From Rhodoferax sp. (GTDB lineage: Bacteria > Pseudomonadota > Gammaproteobacteria > Burkholderiales > Burkholderiaceae_C), in NCBI RefSeq assembly GCF_025354435.1, contig NZ_JANXMU010000010.1:19645-83644 (forward strand): a stretch of DNA of 64,000 bases. The letters are read 5' to 3'. The notes below the pieces were generated by a model that had not been told where the DNA came from, ran no database searches, and was given only the letters and a program-made list of their open reading frames with translations. The position numbers and the translations under genes are program-made. Positions 45,441 through 53,710 of the stretch are shown here, piece after piece. The first letter of the stretch is position 1, and the number at the start of each line of letters is the position of its first letter.

Positions 45441-46291
45441 GCGCGCTATTTTCCCCGAGCAACGCCAAAGGAAGCTTCGCCCCGGTGATGGGAACCCTGG
45501 CAGCCCTGGGTCTGCTCATCGCCTGCCTGCCGGTGGTGCTGATTGTGGTGATGTCCTTCTCCGGCGACCACAGTCTGAGCTTTCCACCAAAGTCTTTTTC
45601 ACTGCAGTGGTATGGCTCCGCCGGGAGCGTACTGTGGGGGGACCGCAGCGAAGGCATCATGTCGGCCATGAGCGGCCTGCTCACCAGTTTCGGGGTGGGG
45701 CTGTTCACCATGCTGGCGAGCGTGCTGGTGTGCATTCCCCTGGCCTATGCGTTGGTGCGCGGCGGCGGAAAAGCGCAGCGCTGGGTGGAGCTGCTGTTCA
45801 CCATGCCGCTGGTGTTTCCGATGGTAGTGCTGGGCGTTTCTTATCTGCTGATCGTGGAGACGCTGGCCACCACCACAGGCATCGAGCTGGGCTACTTTCG
45901 CCTCATCATTCCCCACATCACCCTGGCCCTGCCGCTGGTTCTGCGCAATTGCATCAGCGCCATGGGTGGCATCCATCCTGAGCTGGAAGAGGCCGCGATG
46001 TCCCTGGGGGCCTCGCCTCTGCGCGCAGCCTGCAACGTGGTGGTGCCATTGATGAAACCGGGCATTTTGGCGGGCTTCATCTTTGCCTTCATTATTTCTT
46101 TCAATGAGTTCACGGTGACCTTCTTCATGTACACGATAGACGTGCGCACGCTGCCTATCTGGATGTATAGCCGCACGGTGTCGTCGCTGGACCCGACAAC
46201 ACTGGCCCTCTCCACGCTCATCATCTTGCTGGATGTGGCCCTGATCGCATGGGTCGACAAGATCGTTGGCGGCAAGACCAGTCTGTTTTGA
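45437..46291 (+). CDS. ABC transporter permease (PotC type)
   Basis: 284 residues from the ATG at 45437; the frame is open further upstream within the previous gene. Six membrane segments; EAA loop EEAAMSLGASPLRAACNVVVPL and a conserved region FIISFNEFTVTFFMYT. Second permease subunit of the same importer. Confidence 0.88.
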   Translation: MSALFSPSNAKGSFAPVMGTLAALGLLIACLPVVLIVVMSFSGDHSLSFPPKSFSLQWYGSAGSVLWGDRSEGIMSAMSGLLTSFGVGLFTMLASVLVCIPLAYALVRGGGKAQRWVELLFTMPLVFPMVVLGVSYLLIVETLATTTGIELGYFRLIIPHITLALPLVLRNCISAMGGIHPELEEAAMSLGASPLRAACNVVVPLMKPGILAGFIFAFIISFNEFTVTFFMYTIDVRTLPIWMYSRTVSSLDPTTLALSTLIILLDVALIAWVDKIVGGKTSLF

Positions 46292-46321
46292 ATTTTGTTT
46301 TCCATTTCTGCAGGATCCACC

Positions 46322-47434
46322 ATGACCTCCACCCCACCATCAACGTCTACGCACTCCCATCTGGAGGTGCAAGGTCTCGGCAAGCGCTTTGGAGTCGTCG
46401 ATGCGCTCAGCGATGTGGACCTGAAAATCCAGCGCGGTGAATTTGTCTGCCTGCTAGGCCCCTCGGGCTGCGGCAAGACCACCTTGCTGCGCATCATCGC
46501 GGGCTTTGAATCGGCCGATCGCGGCCGGCTGCTGCTGGATGGCAGCCCTATCGGGCACCTGCCTCCGCACCAGCGAGACTTTGGCATGGTGTTCCAATCA
46601 TTGGCTCTGTTTCCCCATATGACCGTGGCAGAAAAAATTTCCTACGGCATGCGGATACGCGGCATGGATGCCAAGCATTGCCGCGACCGGGTCGAGGAGC
46701 TTTTGCATGTGGTGTCCCTGCCCACCATTGCCGATCGACGGGTTTCCGAACTTTCCGGCGGCCAGCGTCAACGCGTGGCCATAGCCCGCGCACTGGCGAT
46801 TCCACCCAAGCTCTTTCTTCTGGATGAACCTCTGTCGGCCCTGGACGCGCAGTTGCGTGACAGCATGCAGATTGAGTTGCGCCAGCTGCAACAGAAGTTT
46901 GGTGTCACCACCGTGCTGGTCACCCACGACCAGACCGAGGCGATGATGCTGGCAGATCGCCTGGTGGTCATGCGGCAAGGCCGGGTGCTGCAAAACGATG
47001 TGCCTACCGAGGTCTACCGCAAGCCGAAAAATGCCTTTGTGGCCGAATTTATCGGCGCGGCCAATATGCTGCTGGGCACCGTCGGCGCTGCCAAGGATAT
47101 CGTTGTGATGAACGGTACTGTGCCTATGCATGCCAGCGGGACCGTCGGGCAAAAGGTGACCCTGGCCTTGCGCCCCGAAGACCTGAGTTTCCAGGCCAGA
47201 GGCAGCGCCCGGTCTGCGGACATGGCGCAGCATGCGGCATTTCCGGGTGAAATTGAATTTGTGCGAAATCTGGGCCCGGTCTCCGAGATCATCGTGCGCT
47301 GTGGTGAAGCCCGCTTGCGCTGCATAGGCAGCGACAACGCGTTCCGCCAGGCCAGCGTTGGTCAGCCGATTGACCTGCTGGTCGATAGCCAGCGGATCTG
47401 TGTGTTTGCTGAATCCACAACCTCTCCAACCTAA
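46322..47434 (+). CDS. ABC transporter ATP-binding protein (PotA type)
   Basis: 370 residues from the ATG at 46322 (GCAGGATCC upstream); an ATG at 46295 is less likely. Walker A GPSGCGKTT, signature [14 protein letters not shown], Walker B LFLLDEPLSALD, H-loop VTHDQTEAM and a C-terminal TOBE domain. Energises the importer encoded by the three preceding genes, 30 bp after the second permease gene. Confidence 0.9.
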   Translation: MTSTPPSTSTHSHLEVQGLGKRFGVVDALSDVDLKIQRGEFVCLLGPSGCGKTTLLRIIAGFESADRGRLLLDGSPIGHLPPHQRDFGMVFQSLALFPHMTVAEKISYGMRIRGMDAKHCRDRVEELLHVVSLPTIADRRVSELSGGQRQRVAIARALAIPPKLFLLDEPLSALDAQLRDSMQIELRQLQQKFGVTTVLVTHDQTEAMMLADRLVVMRQGRVLQNDVPTEVYRKPKNAFVAEFIGAANMLLGTVGAAKDIVVMNGTVPMHASGTVGQKVTLALRPEDLSFQARGSARSADMAQHAAFPGEIEFVRNLGPVSEIIVRCGEARLRCIGSDNAFRQASVGQPIDLLVDSQRICVFAESTTSPT

Positions 47435-47447
47435 AAGAACCACCTCG

Positions 47448-49103
47448 ATGATGTCCACTGAAACTTTTGCAACCCCTGCAACCTGTGGCGAGGTGCTGGT
47501 GCGCCTTTTGGAAAACTATGGCGTGCAACAGGTGTTTGGCATTCCAGGCGTACATACCGTAGAGCTGTACCGCGGCCTGGCCCGCTCCAGCATCCGGCAC
47601 ATCACGCCACGCCATGAACAGGGTGCAGGCTTCATGGCCGATGGCTATGCGCGGGTGACTGGCAAGCCGGGCGTTTGCTTCATCATCACCGGACCGGGCA
47701 TGACCAATATTGCCACCGCCATGGCACAGGCTTATGCGGATTCGGTTCCCATGCTGGTGATATCGAGCGTCAATGCGCGCAACCAGATGGGCCTGGGCAA
47801 TGGGTATTTGCATGAGCTGCCCTCGCAGCGGAATTTGACGGCGGGATTTACCGCGTTTTCCCATACGCTGATGTCGCCGGACGAGTTACCACAAGTGCTG
47901 GCACGTGCCTTTGCCGTGTTTGAGGCGGCGCGCCCGCGCCCGGTGCACATTGAGATTCCCCTGGATGTGATTACGGCCCGCGCCGACCATCTGCTGCTGC
48001 AACGTTCTGCTGTCCTGGCGCGGCCCGAGGCCAGCCACCATGGCATCGCACAGGCTGCCCATGCGCTGGCCCACGCCCAACGTCCGTTCATATTGGCGGG
48101 CGGTGGCGCGGTGTCTGCGGGCGTAGCACTGCAGGCTTTGGCAGAGTATCTGCAGGCACCTGTGGCGTTGACTATCAATGCCAAGGGTATCGTCGCGCCA
48201 ACGCATCCCTTGCTGCTGGGTTCCACCCAATCCACGACGTACACGCGTGCCCTGGTGGCGCAGGCCGATGTGGTGCTGGCGGTAGGAACCGAGCTGGGCG
48301 AAACCGATTACGACACCGTCTTCGACAACGGTTTCAAGATACCCGGCATGCTCATCCGCATTGACATTGATGCACTGCAGCTGACGCGTAACTTTGCCCC
48401 TTCCATTGCCTTGGTGTCCGATGCCAGCCTGGCCCTGGAAGCACTGCATACGCAGGTTGCAGCGCTGGGTACGCCGCCAAAAAAATCTGACTGGGGTGAG
48501 TCGGCGGTCGCTCAGGTGCGCAAGAGTGTGAATGCCCAGTCGGACGCGGCCACAAGCGCGCAGGCACTGCTGATCGCCACCCTGGCAGAGACGCTACCTG
48601 ACGCGATCATGGTCGGCGATTCGACCCAACCTGTCTACGTTGGAAACATCAGTTTTGATGCCGCGAGGCCGCGCTCTTGGTTTAATTCATCGACCGGTTA
48701 TGGCACTCTGGGCTATGCGCTGCCTGCTGCCATGGGTGCCAAGCTGGGGGCAGTGGAGCGCGCGGTTATCTGCCTGATCGGCGATGGTGGGGTGCAGTTC
48801 ACGCTACCCGAGCTGGCAAGCGCCGTCGAGGCTGGCATTGGCATTGTCGTCCTGCTCTGGAACAACGCTGGCTATGCAGAGATCAAGCGCTACATGACCC
48901 AGCGCAACATCACACCGGTTGGGGTGGACATCTATACGCCCGACTTCCTGGCACTGGCTCGGGGGTTTGGTTGCGTTGCGCAACGGGTGGGGAACCGCGC
49001 GGAATTAGTGGTTCAGCTTGCCGAAGCCGCACACAGGCGCGTGCCGACAGTGCTGGAAGTACTGGAAGACCAGTGGATTGCAAGCTGTGGGGCGCAGCCA
49101 TGA
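47448..49103 (+). CDS. ThDP-dependent decarboxylase, AruI-like (5-guanidino-2-oxopentanoate decarboxylase)
   Basis: 551 residues from the ATG at 47448. Full three-domain ThDP enzyme: FGIPGVHTVELYRGLA, catalytic Glu in RHEQGAGFMADGYAR, GPGMTNIATAMAQAYADS, and ThDP/Mg motif GDGGVQFTLPEL...WNN. The combination VFGIPGVHTxELYRGL with RHEQGAGFMADGYAR closely matches what I recall of Pseudomonas AruI, which decarboxylates 2-ketoarginine to 4-guanidinobutyraldehyde. The next gene is an aldehyde dehydrogenase (broken), the expected following step. I assign AruI-like function from similarity and context; other 2-oxo acids remain possible. Confidence 0.72.
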   Translation: MMSTETFATPATCGEVLVRLLENYGVQQVFGIPGVHTVELYRGLARSSIRHITPRHEQGAGFMADGYARVTGKPGVCFIITGPGMTNIATAMAQAYADSVPMLVISSVNARNQMGLGNGYLHELPSQRNLTAGFTAFSHTLMSPDELPQVLARAFAVFEAARPRPVHIEIPLDVITARADHLLLQRSAVLARPEASHHGIAQAAHALAHAQRPFILAGGGAVSAGVALQALAEYLQAPVALTINAKGIVAPTHPLLLGSTQSTTYTRALVAQADVVLAVGTELGETDYDTVFDNGFKIPGMLIRIDIDALQLTRNFAPSIALVSDASLALEALHTQVAALGTPPKKSDWGESAVAQVRKSVNAQSDAATSAQALLIATLAETLPDAIMVGDSTQPVYVGNISFDAARPRSWFNSSTGYGTLGYALPAAMGAKLGAVERAVICLIGDGGVQFTLPELASAVEAGIGIVVLLWNNAGYAEIKRYMTQRNITPVGVDIYTPDFLALARGFGCVAQRVGNRAELVVQLAEAAHRRVPTVLEVLEDQWIASCGAQP

Positions 49104-50436
49104 CGCACAACGCAGCACACATGCATACCCGTATGTACGTCAACGGCGCTTGGTGTCCGTCCGCCCGAGGCCAGTGCCTGGCAGTGATCAATCCACACAC
49201 CGAAGAGCTAATTTGTGAGGTGAGCGCAGGCGATGCCGGTGATGTCGATACGGCGGTGGCCGCCGCGGCTGCAGCCTTCGCCGCTTGGAGCCACAGCAGC
49301 GGAGCGCAGCGCGCAGGCTATCTGCGTGCCATCGCCCTGGGTGTGGAGCAGCAAAAAGACGCGTTGGCCCATTTGCAGTCGCTGAACGGTGGCAAGCCCC
49401 TGGCGGAGTCGGCCATGGACGTGGCCGACGTGATTGCCACGTTCAACTATTACGCCGAGCTGGCCGAACAGCTGGACGCCACCGCAGAGCAGACGGTTGT
49501 CCTGCCGAGTGCAGATTTCCAGGCCAGCTACAGCCGTGAGCCCTGCGGCGTGGTGGCTTTGATCGTGCCTTGGAATTTCCCCATGGTGACCACGGCGTGG
49601 AAGCTGGCACCGGCGCTGGCAGCGGGTTGCACCGTGGTGCTCAAGCCGTCTGAAGTGACCCCCCTGCCGGAACTGGCGCTGGCCGCCATCATCGATGCGG
49701 CAGGTTTGCCGCCAGGTGTTTTTAATGTAGTGCCAGGCACTGGCACTGCGGTCGGGGAGCCGCTCTGCACCCACCCGCTGGTGTCCAAGCTGTCATTCAC
49801 CGGCAGCAACGCCGTCGGCAGCTTGGTGATGCAGGCGGCGGCTGGCAGTGTCAAAGGTGTCAGCCTGGAACTGGGGGGCAAGTCCCCGATATTGGTATGT
49901 GCCGATGCCGACATGGATTTGGCACTTAGCTTGGTGCTGGGCGATCCGTTCGACAGTCGCACGCAGATGGGCCCTCTGGTCAGTCAGCTGCAGTACGAGC
50001 GTGTGATGCGCTCCATTGCATATGGCCTGGACGAGGGCCTGGAGTTGGTCACGGGGGGCCATCGCGTGCCCGGCATGGCATGCGGCTATTTTGTAGCCCC
50101 CACCATTTTCCATAACGTGCCCGTGCAGAGCGTTTTGTGGCGCGAGGAAATCTTTGGACCGGTGCTTTGCGTGCGCAGTTTTAGCGGCGATGCCGAGGCA
50201 TTGGCTCTGGCCAATGACAGCGCTTTTGGACTGGTCGCCACCGTGGTCACCGCGGACCCGGTGCGCGCAAAGTGGCTTGCGCGGGAATTGCAGGTGGGTC
50301 TGGTCTGGATCAATGCGCCGCAAGTCATCCTTCCGCAGACCGCCTGGGGGGCATGAAGAAGAGCAGCATAGGTCGGGAGTTGGGCCCCTGGGGGCTGGCT
50401 GCATTTCAGGAAATAAAACACACCGTCAGCGCGTGA
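49100..50436 (+). pseudogene. aldehyde dehydrogenase with internal deletion and frameshifted C-terminus
   Basis: Begins with ATGA overlap to the decarboxylase gene, and reads as a betaine/4-guanidinobutyraldehyde-type ALDH (VPWNFPMVTTAWKLAPALAAG, SFTGSNAVG, general base Glu in VSLELGGKSPI). Two lesions are visible. After CADADMDLAL the sequence jumps straight to SLVLGDPFDSRTQMGPL, so about 40-45 residues containing the catalytic Cys are missing. At 50346-50351 a run of six G should be seven: the frame stops at 50356, while the +1 frame continues as KKSSIGRELGPWGL and EIKHTVSA to a stop at 50436. Without the nucleophilic Cys it cannot be an active dehydrogenase. Confidence 0.85.
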
Positions 50437-50629
50437 ACGGGGCCTCAGCTGCCCAAACGGACAGCTGTTCAGGGGGGAAGTCGTTCATGCTGCTTGTGCC
50501 GAGGTCTTTGCCTGCGGGCCCATGGCTCGGCCGTCGGGCCATGTGGGCGTCAAACGTCGGCCCGCACGCTGCCAAGCGCGTCCGTCAGACTACACAGCAA
50601 TCAATCTAAAATTTATAAGACTTTTGGCA

Positions 50630-50675
50630 ATTTAGCCCAATCTTTGTATACGTATGTAGCTATTAATTAAATAGC
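50630..50675 (-). repeat. dispersed palindromic repeat copy
   Basis: On the minus strand GCTATTTAATTAATAGC then TACATACGTATAC; resembles copy 1 at 7493. It ends 15 bp from the IclR stop codon. Confidence 0.55.
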
Positions 50676-50690
50676 AATTGCCGTTGCAAA

Positions 50691-51461
50691 TTACAGCACC
50701 GGCCGCAGTGCCTCTGCCACTTCCCGCAGGATGGGCAGCAGCTTGGCCACCATTTGCCCGCCCGGGTACATCTGCCGCTGCACGGTGACGCTCAGGGCGT
50801 AGTGGCAGCGGCCTTTGCGGTCTTTCAGGGCCACGGCCAGGCCGCTGAGGCCGAAGTCGAGGTACTGGTCGGCGTGCCAGTAGTCCACCGCGCGGGCGGC
50901 TACCACGCTGTCGCGGAAAGCGGCCGGGTCGATCAGGGTGGAGCCGGTGAAGCCCGCGAAATCGTGCGCGGCAATCCAGGCATCCAGGGCCGCGTCGTCC
51001 AGGGTGGACAGCAAAATGAAGCCCTGCGCCACCACGTGGGCGGGCACGCGCGCACCGGGGGGGAAGCCGATGGAGATGATGCGCGAGGTATTGCTGCGCG
51101 CCAGGTAGACGATCTCGTGGCCGTCCAGCGAACCAACGTTGAAGGTCTCGCCGCACTGGATGGACGCACGCTGGATGTAAGGCTGCACCAGCCGCGGAAT
51201 GCGGGCACCGTCCAGAAAAGCTTGGCCCAGGCGCAGCACCCGGGGCAGCAGCCAGTAGTGCTTGCCGTCGGTGGCCGCATAGCCAAAATGCACCAGGCTG
51301 AGCAGGTAGCGGCGGGCGGCGGTGCGCGTCAGCCCGGTGTGTGCGCCCGCTTCGGCGGCCGTCATGCGGGGGCGGTCGTCCGAAAACGCCTCTATCACCC
51401 GCAGGCCCTTGCCCAGGCCTTCAATCAGCAGTTTGCGGTCGATGGGGGCGGGCTCGGTCAT
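50691..51461 (-). CDS. IclR-family transcriptional regulator (PcaR/PobR-like)
   Basis: 256 residues. N-terminal winged helix (LGKGLRVIEAFSDDRPRMTAAEAGAHTGLTRTAARRYLLSL region) and C-terminal IclR effector domain (RSNTSRIISIGFPPGARVPAH; FGLSGLAVALKDRKG). The subgroup usually controls aromatic-acid catabolism. Divergent from the MHS transporter gene with a 330-bp gap; it probably regulates that transporter. Confidence 0.87.
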   Translation of the reverse strand: MTEPAPIDRKLLIEGLGKGLRVIEAFSDDRPRMTAAEAGAHTGLTRTAARRYLLSLVHFGYAATDGKHYWLLPRVLRLGQAFLDGARIPRLVQPYIQRASIQCGETFNVGSLDGHEIVYLARSNTSRIISIGFPPGARVPAHVVAQGFILLSTLDDAALDAWIAAHDFAGFTGSTLIDPAAFRDSVVAARAVDYWHADQYLDFGLSGLAVALKDRKGRCHYALSVTVQRQMYPGGQMVAKLLPILREVAEALRPVL

Positions 51462-51791
51462 GCAGGTAGACTTTGTAGAAGAGGTGTCGGTAAGCGAAAT
51501 CGCACCCTGGGGGCTGTGGTGCGGATGCCGATGGCTGGGTTCGGTCGGCCCTAGGACTTACCCGTGGTTTGGTCGTCTAGTGTACGGTCGCGGTCGATCA
51601 TTGATCGCTTATGGGGGAAACAGTATGGTGGTTACCCCCGCTCATCGCTACATTTTCCTTGCGGCCCTCCAAAGCCGTGAGGCCGCAACACCGATATCAC
51701 GCGAGATCAGGTGGTTCGGTATGTTCAGTACCCCGGTTTTGTCTTGCATCTACTTTTGCAGACAAACGTTCACACAATAGAGGAGACATGC
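51462..51791. promoter_or_regulatory. 330-bp divergent IclR/transporter control region
   Basis: No reading frame of note. It contains CGATCATTGATCG at 51595-51607, a 13-bp inverted repeat, and a looser dyad GGTTCGGTATGTTCAGTACC at 51712-51731; either could be the IclR operator. A GAGGAGA ribosome-binding site precedes the transporter start at 51792. Confidence 0.45.
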
Positions 51792-53183
51792 ATGGCGAAT
51801 ACCCAGGATGGCGCAGCGCATAACAAGGAACAGTCGAAGAAGGCAACCGCCAGCGGCTGGATCGGCTCGGCGTTGGAGTACTACGACTTTTTCATCTACG
51901 CCACGGCAGTGGCGTTGATTTTTCCGCAAATTTTCTTCCCTAAGGGCGACCCCAAGACGGCCATCATCGCGTCGCTGGCCACCTACGGCGTCGGTTACGT
52001 GGCGCGGCCCATCGGCGCGTTTTTTCTGGGCCACTGGGGCGACACCCAGGGCCGCAAGAAGGTGCTGATTCTCTGCATGTTCCTGATGGGTTTTTCGACC
52101 GTCGCCGTGGGCCTGCTGCCCACCTATGACCAGGTCGGCCTGTGGGCACCAGCGCTGTTGGTGATCTTGCGCTTGATCCAGGGTTTTGCGGTGGCCGGGG
52201 AAATCTCCGGGGCCAGCTCGATGATTCTGGAGCACGCACCCTTTGGGCGGCGCGGCTTCTTCGCCAGCTTCACCTTGTAAGGTGTGCAGGCCGGGCAGAT
52301 TCTGGCGGCCGCCGTATTCCTGCCGTTGGCGCACTTCATGCCAGCTGAGCAGTTCAACACCTGGGGCTGGCGCATTCCGTTCCTGCTGAGCTTTCTGGTC
52401 ATCGTGGCCGGCTACATCATCCGCCGCGAAGTGGACGAAACCCCGGCTTTCACCGAAGAAACCATCGACGGCCACGTGCCCAAGGCCCCGTTTGTGCAGG
52501 CCGTCACCGAAAGCTGGCGCGACATGCTGCGGGTGATGTGCTGCTCGCTGATGAATGTGATTCCGGTGGTCACCACCATCTTCGGCGCGGCCTACGCGGT
52601 GCAGCCCGGCTACGGCATTGGTTTCGAGAAAGACATCTACCTGTGGATTCCCGTGCTGGGCAACATCGTGGCGGTGATCGTGATTCCGTTTGTGGGCAAT
52701 CTGTCGGACAAGATTGGCCGCAAGCCGCCCATCATCGTTGGCGCACTGGCTTCGGGCATGCTGGCCTACGTTTACTTGTACGCCATCAGCATCCACAGCG
52801 TGCCGCTGGCGATTTGCATGTCGATCCTGATGTGGGGCATCGTCTACCAGGGCTACAACGCCATTTTCCCCAGCTTCTACCCCGAAATGTTCCCCACCCG
52901 TACCCGGGTGTCGGGTATGGCCATTTCGCAGAACCTGGGCACCCTGGTCACCGCCTTGTTGCCTGCGCTGTTTGCCTACGTGGCACCTCCCGGTGCGATG
53001 GACATCCCCTTCACCGTCGGCTCGATCACCTTGGCCGTGACGGTCATTGCCGCCATCGCCGCCTTCACCGCCCGCGAAACCTACCGTGTCCACATGGTCG
53101 ATTTGGGCAACCCGGATGCCGTGCCGGTGCCCAAAAAAGCCTACGACGCAGCACGTGACAAGCTGATGGCCGCATCGTGCTAA
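51792..53183 (+). pseudogene. MHS-family (MFS) transporter interrupted by in-frame TAA
   Basis: From the ATG at 51792 the frame runs 162 codons to TAA at 52278-52280 and then continues in the same frame for 300 more codons. Joined, it gives about 463 residues with twelve membrane segments and MHS/MFS motifs (GSALEYYDFFIYATAVAL; GHWGDTQGRKKVL; NLSDKIGRKPPI). Around the stop the sequence reads FFASFTL, stop, GVQAGQILAAAVF, where a Gln codon CAA is expected, so one C-to-T change explains it. As read, only the first five segments are made. MHS members import organic acids or aromatic acids with protons; the substrate here is unknown. A sequencing error remains possible. Confidence 0.82.
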
Positions 53184-53200
53184 GCCGGTAAGCTAAACGG

Positions 53201-53253
53201 TGGGGCTGGACGGACTTTGCCCAAAGTCTGCCCAGCCCCATTTGCTATTTTTG
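53201..53253 (+). terminator. intrinsic terminator after the MHS transporter gene
   Basis: TGGGGCTGG and CCAGCCCCA enclose an inner stem CGGACTTTG/CAAAGTCTG, followed by TTTGCTATTTTT. Located 18 bp beyond the transporter stop. Confidence 0.75.
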
Positions 53254-53311
53254 CAAAGCTTATTTGGTAGCGCTGTGTAAAGACATCCCGGTATCTGTCA
53301 ATAAAGAAGGA

Positions 53312-53644
53312 ATGCAAATTTCATCTTCTACATCGACCAGCGTGCAAGGCTCCCAGGGGAGCAAGCAGATTGCGGCGCTGCTCAAGCAGGTACGCCAGCT
53401 CACCGAGCAGTTGAAAAACGTGGCCTCGCAGGACATGGAGCCCAAAGCCAAAGAGGAGCGGGTCAAACTGCTGCAGGCCCAAATCCAGATGGTGGAGGCG
53501 CAGATTGCCGCCATCCAGCGCCAACAGCAGCAGGAACAGCTCAGCCAGCAGCAAGAAACGCAAGTCGCCAAGGATGCCCTGGCGGCCAAGAACGCGCCCC
53601 GCCGCACACCCGGACTGGGCGAGAACGTCGATACCTACGCCTAA
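53312..53644 (+). CDS. FlxA-like coiled-coil protein
   Basis: 110 residues from the ATG at 53312. Ser/Thr/Gln-rich start (SSSTSTSVQGS), then a coiled coil with repeated Gln (LLKQVRQLTEQLKNV, AQIAAIQRQQQQEQLSQQQ), ending in a Pro/Arg-rich tail. Resembles the FlxA-like family; function unknown. It lies 66 bp upstream of polA. Confidence 0.7.
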   Translation: MQISSSTSTSVQGSQGSKQIAALLKQVRQLTEQLKNVASQDMEPKAKEERVKLLQAQIQMVEAQIAAIQRQQQQEQLSQQQETQVAKDALAAKNAPRRTPGLGENVDTYA

Positions 53645-53710
53645 GCCCTGCCTGGCAGAGGGGCGGGCGTCTTCGCCGACAGGGCACGGCCCGCAGGCAA
53701 AATGCCCCCC

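Noticed and set aside
53241..53285. Possible further copy of the dispersed repeat after the MHS terminator
   Set aside because: Only GCTATTTTT and GGTAGCGC resemble the element; the match is too weak to count.
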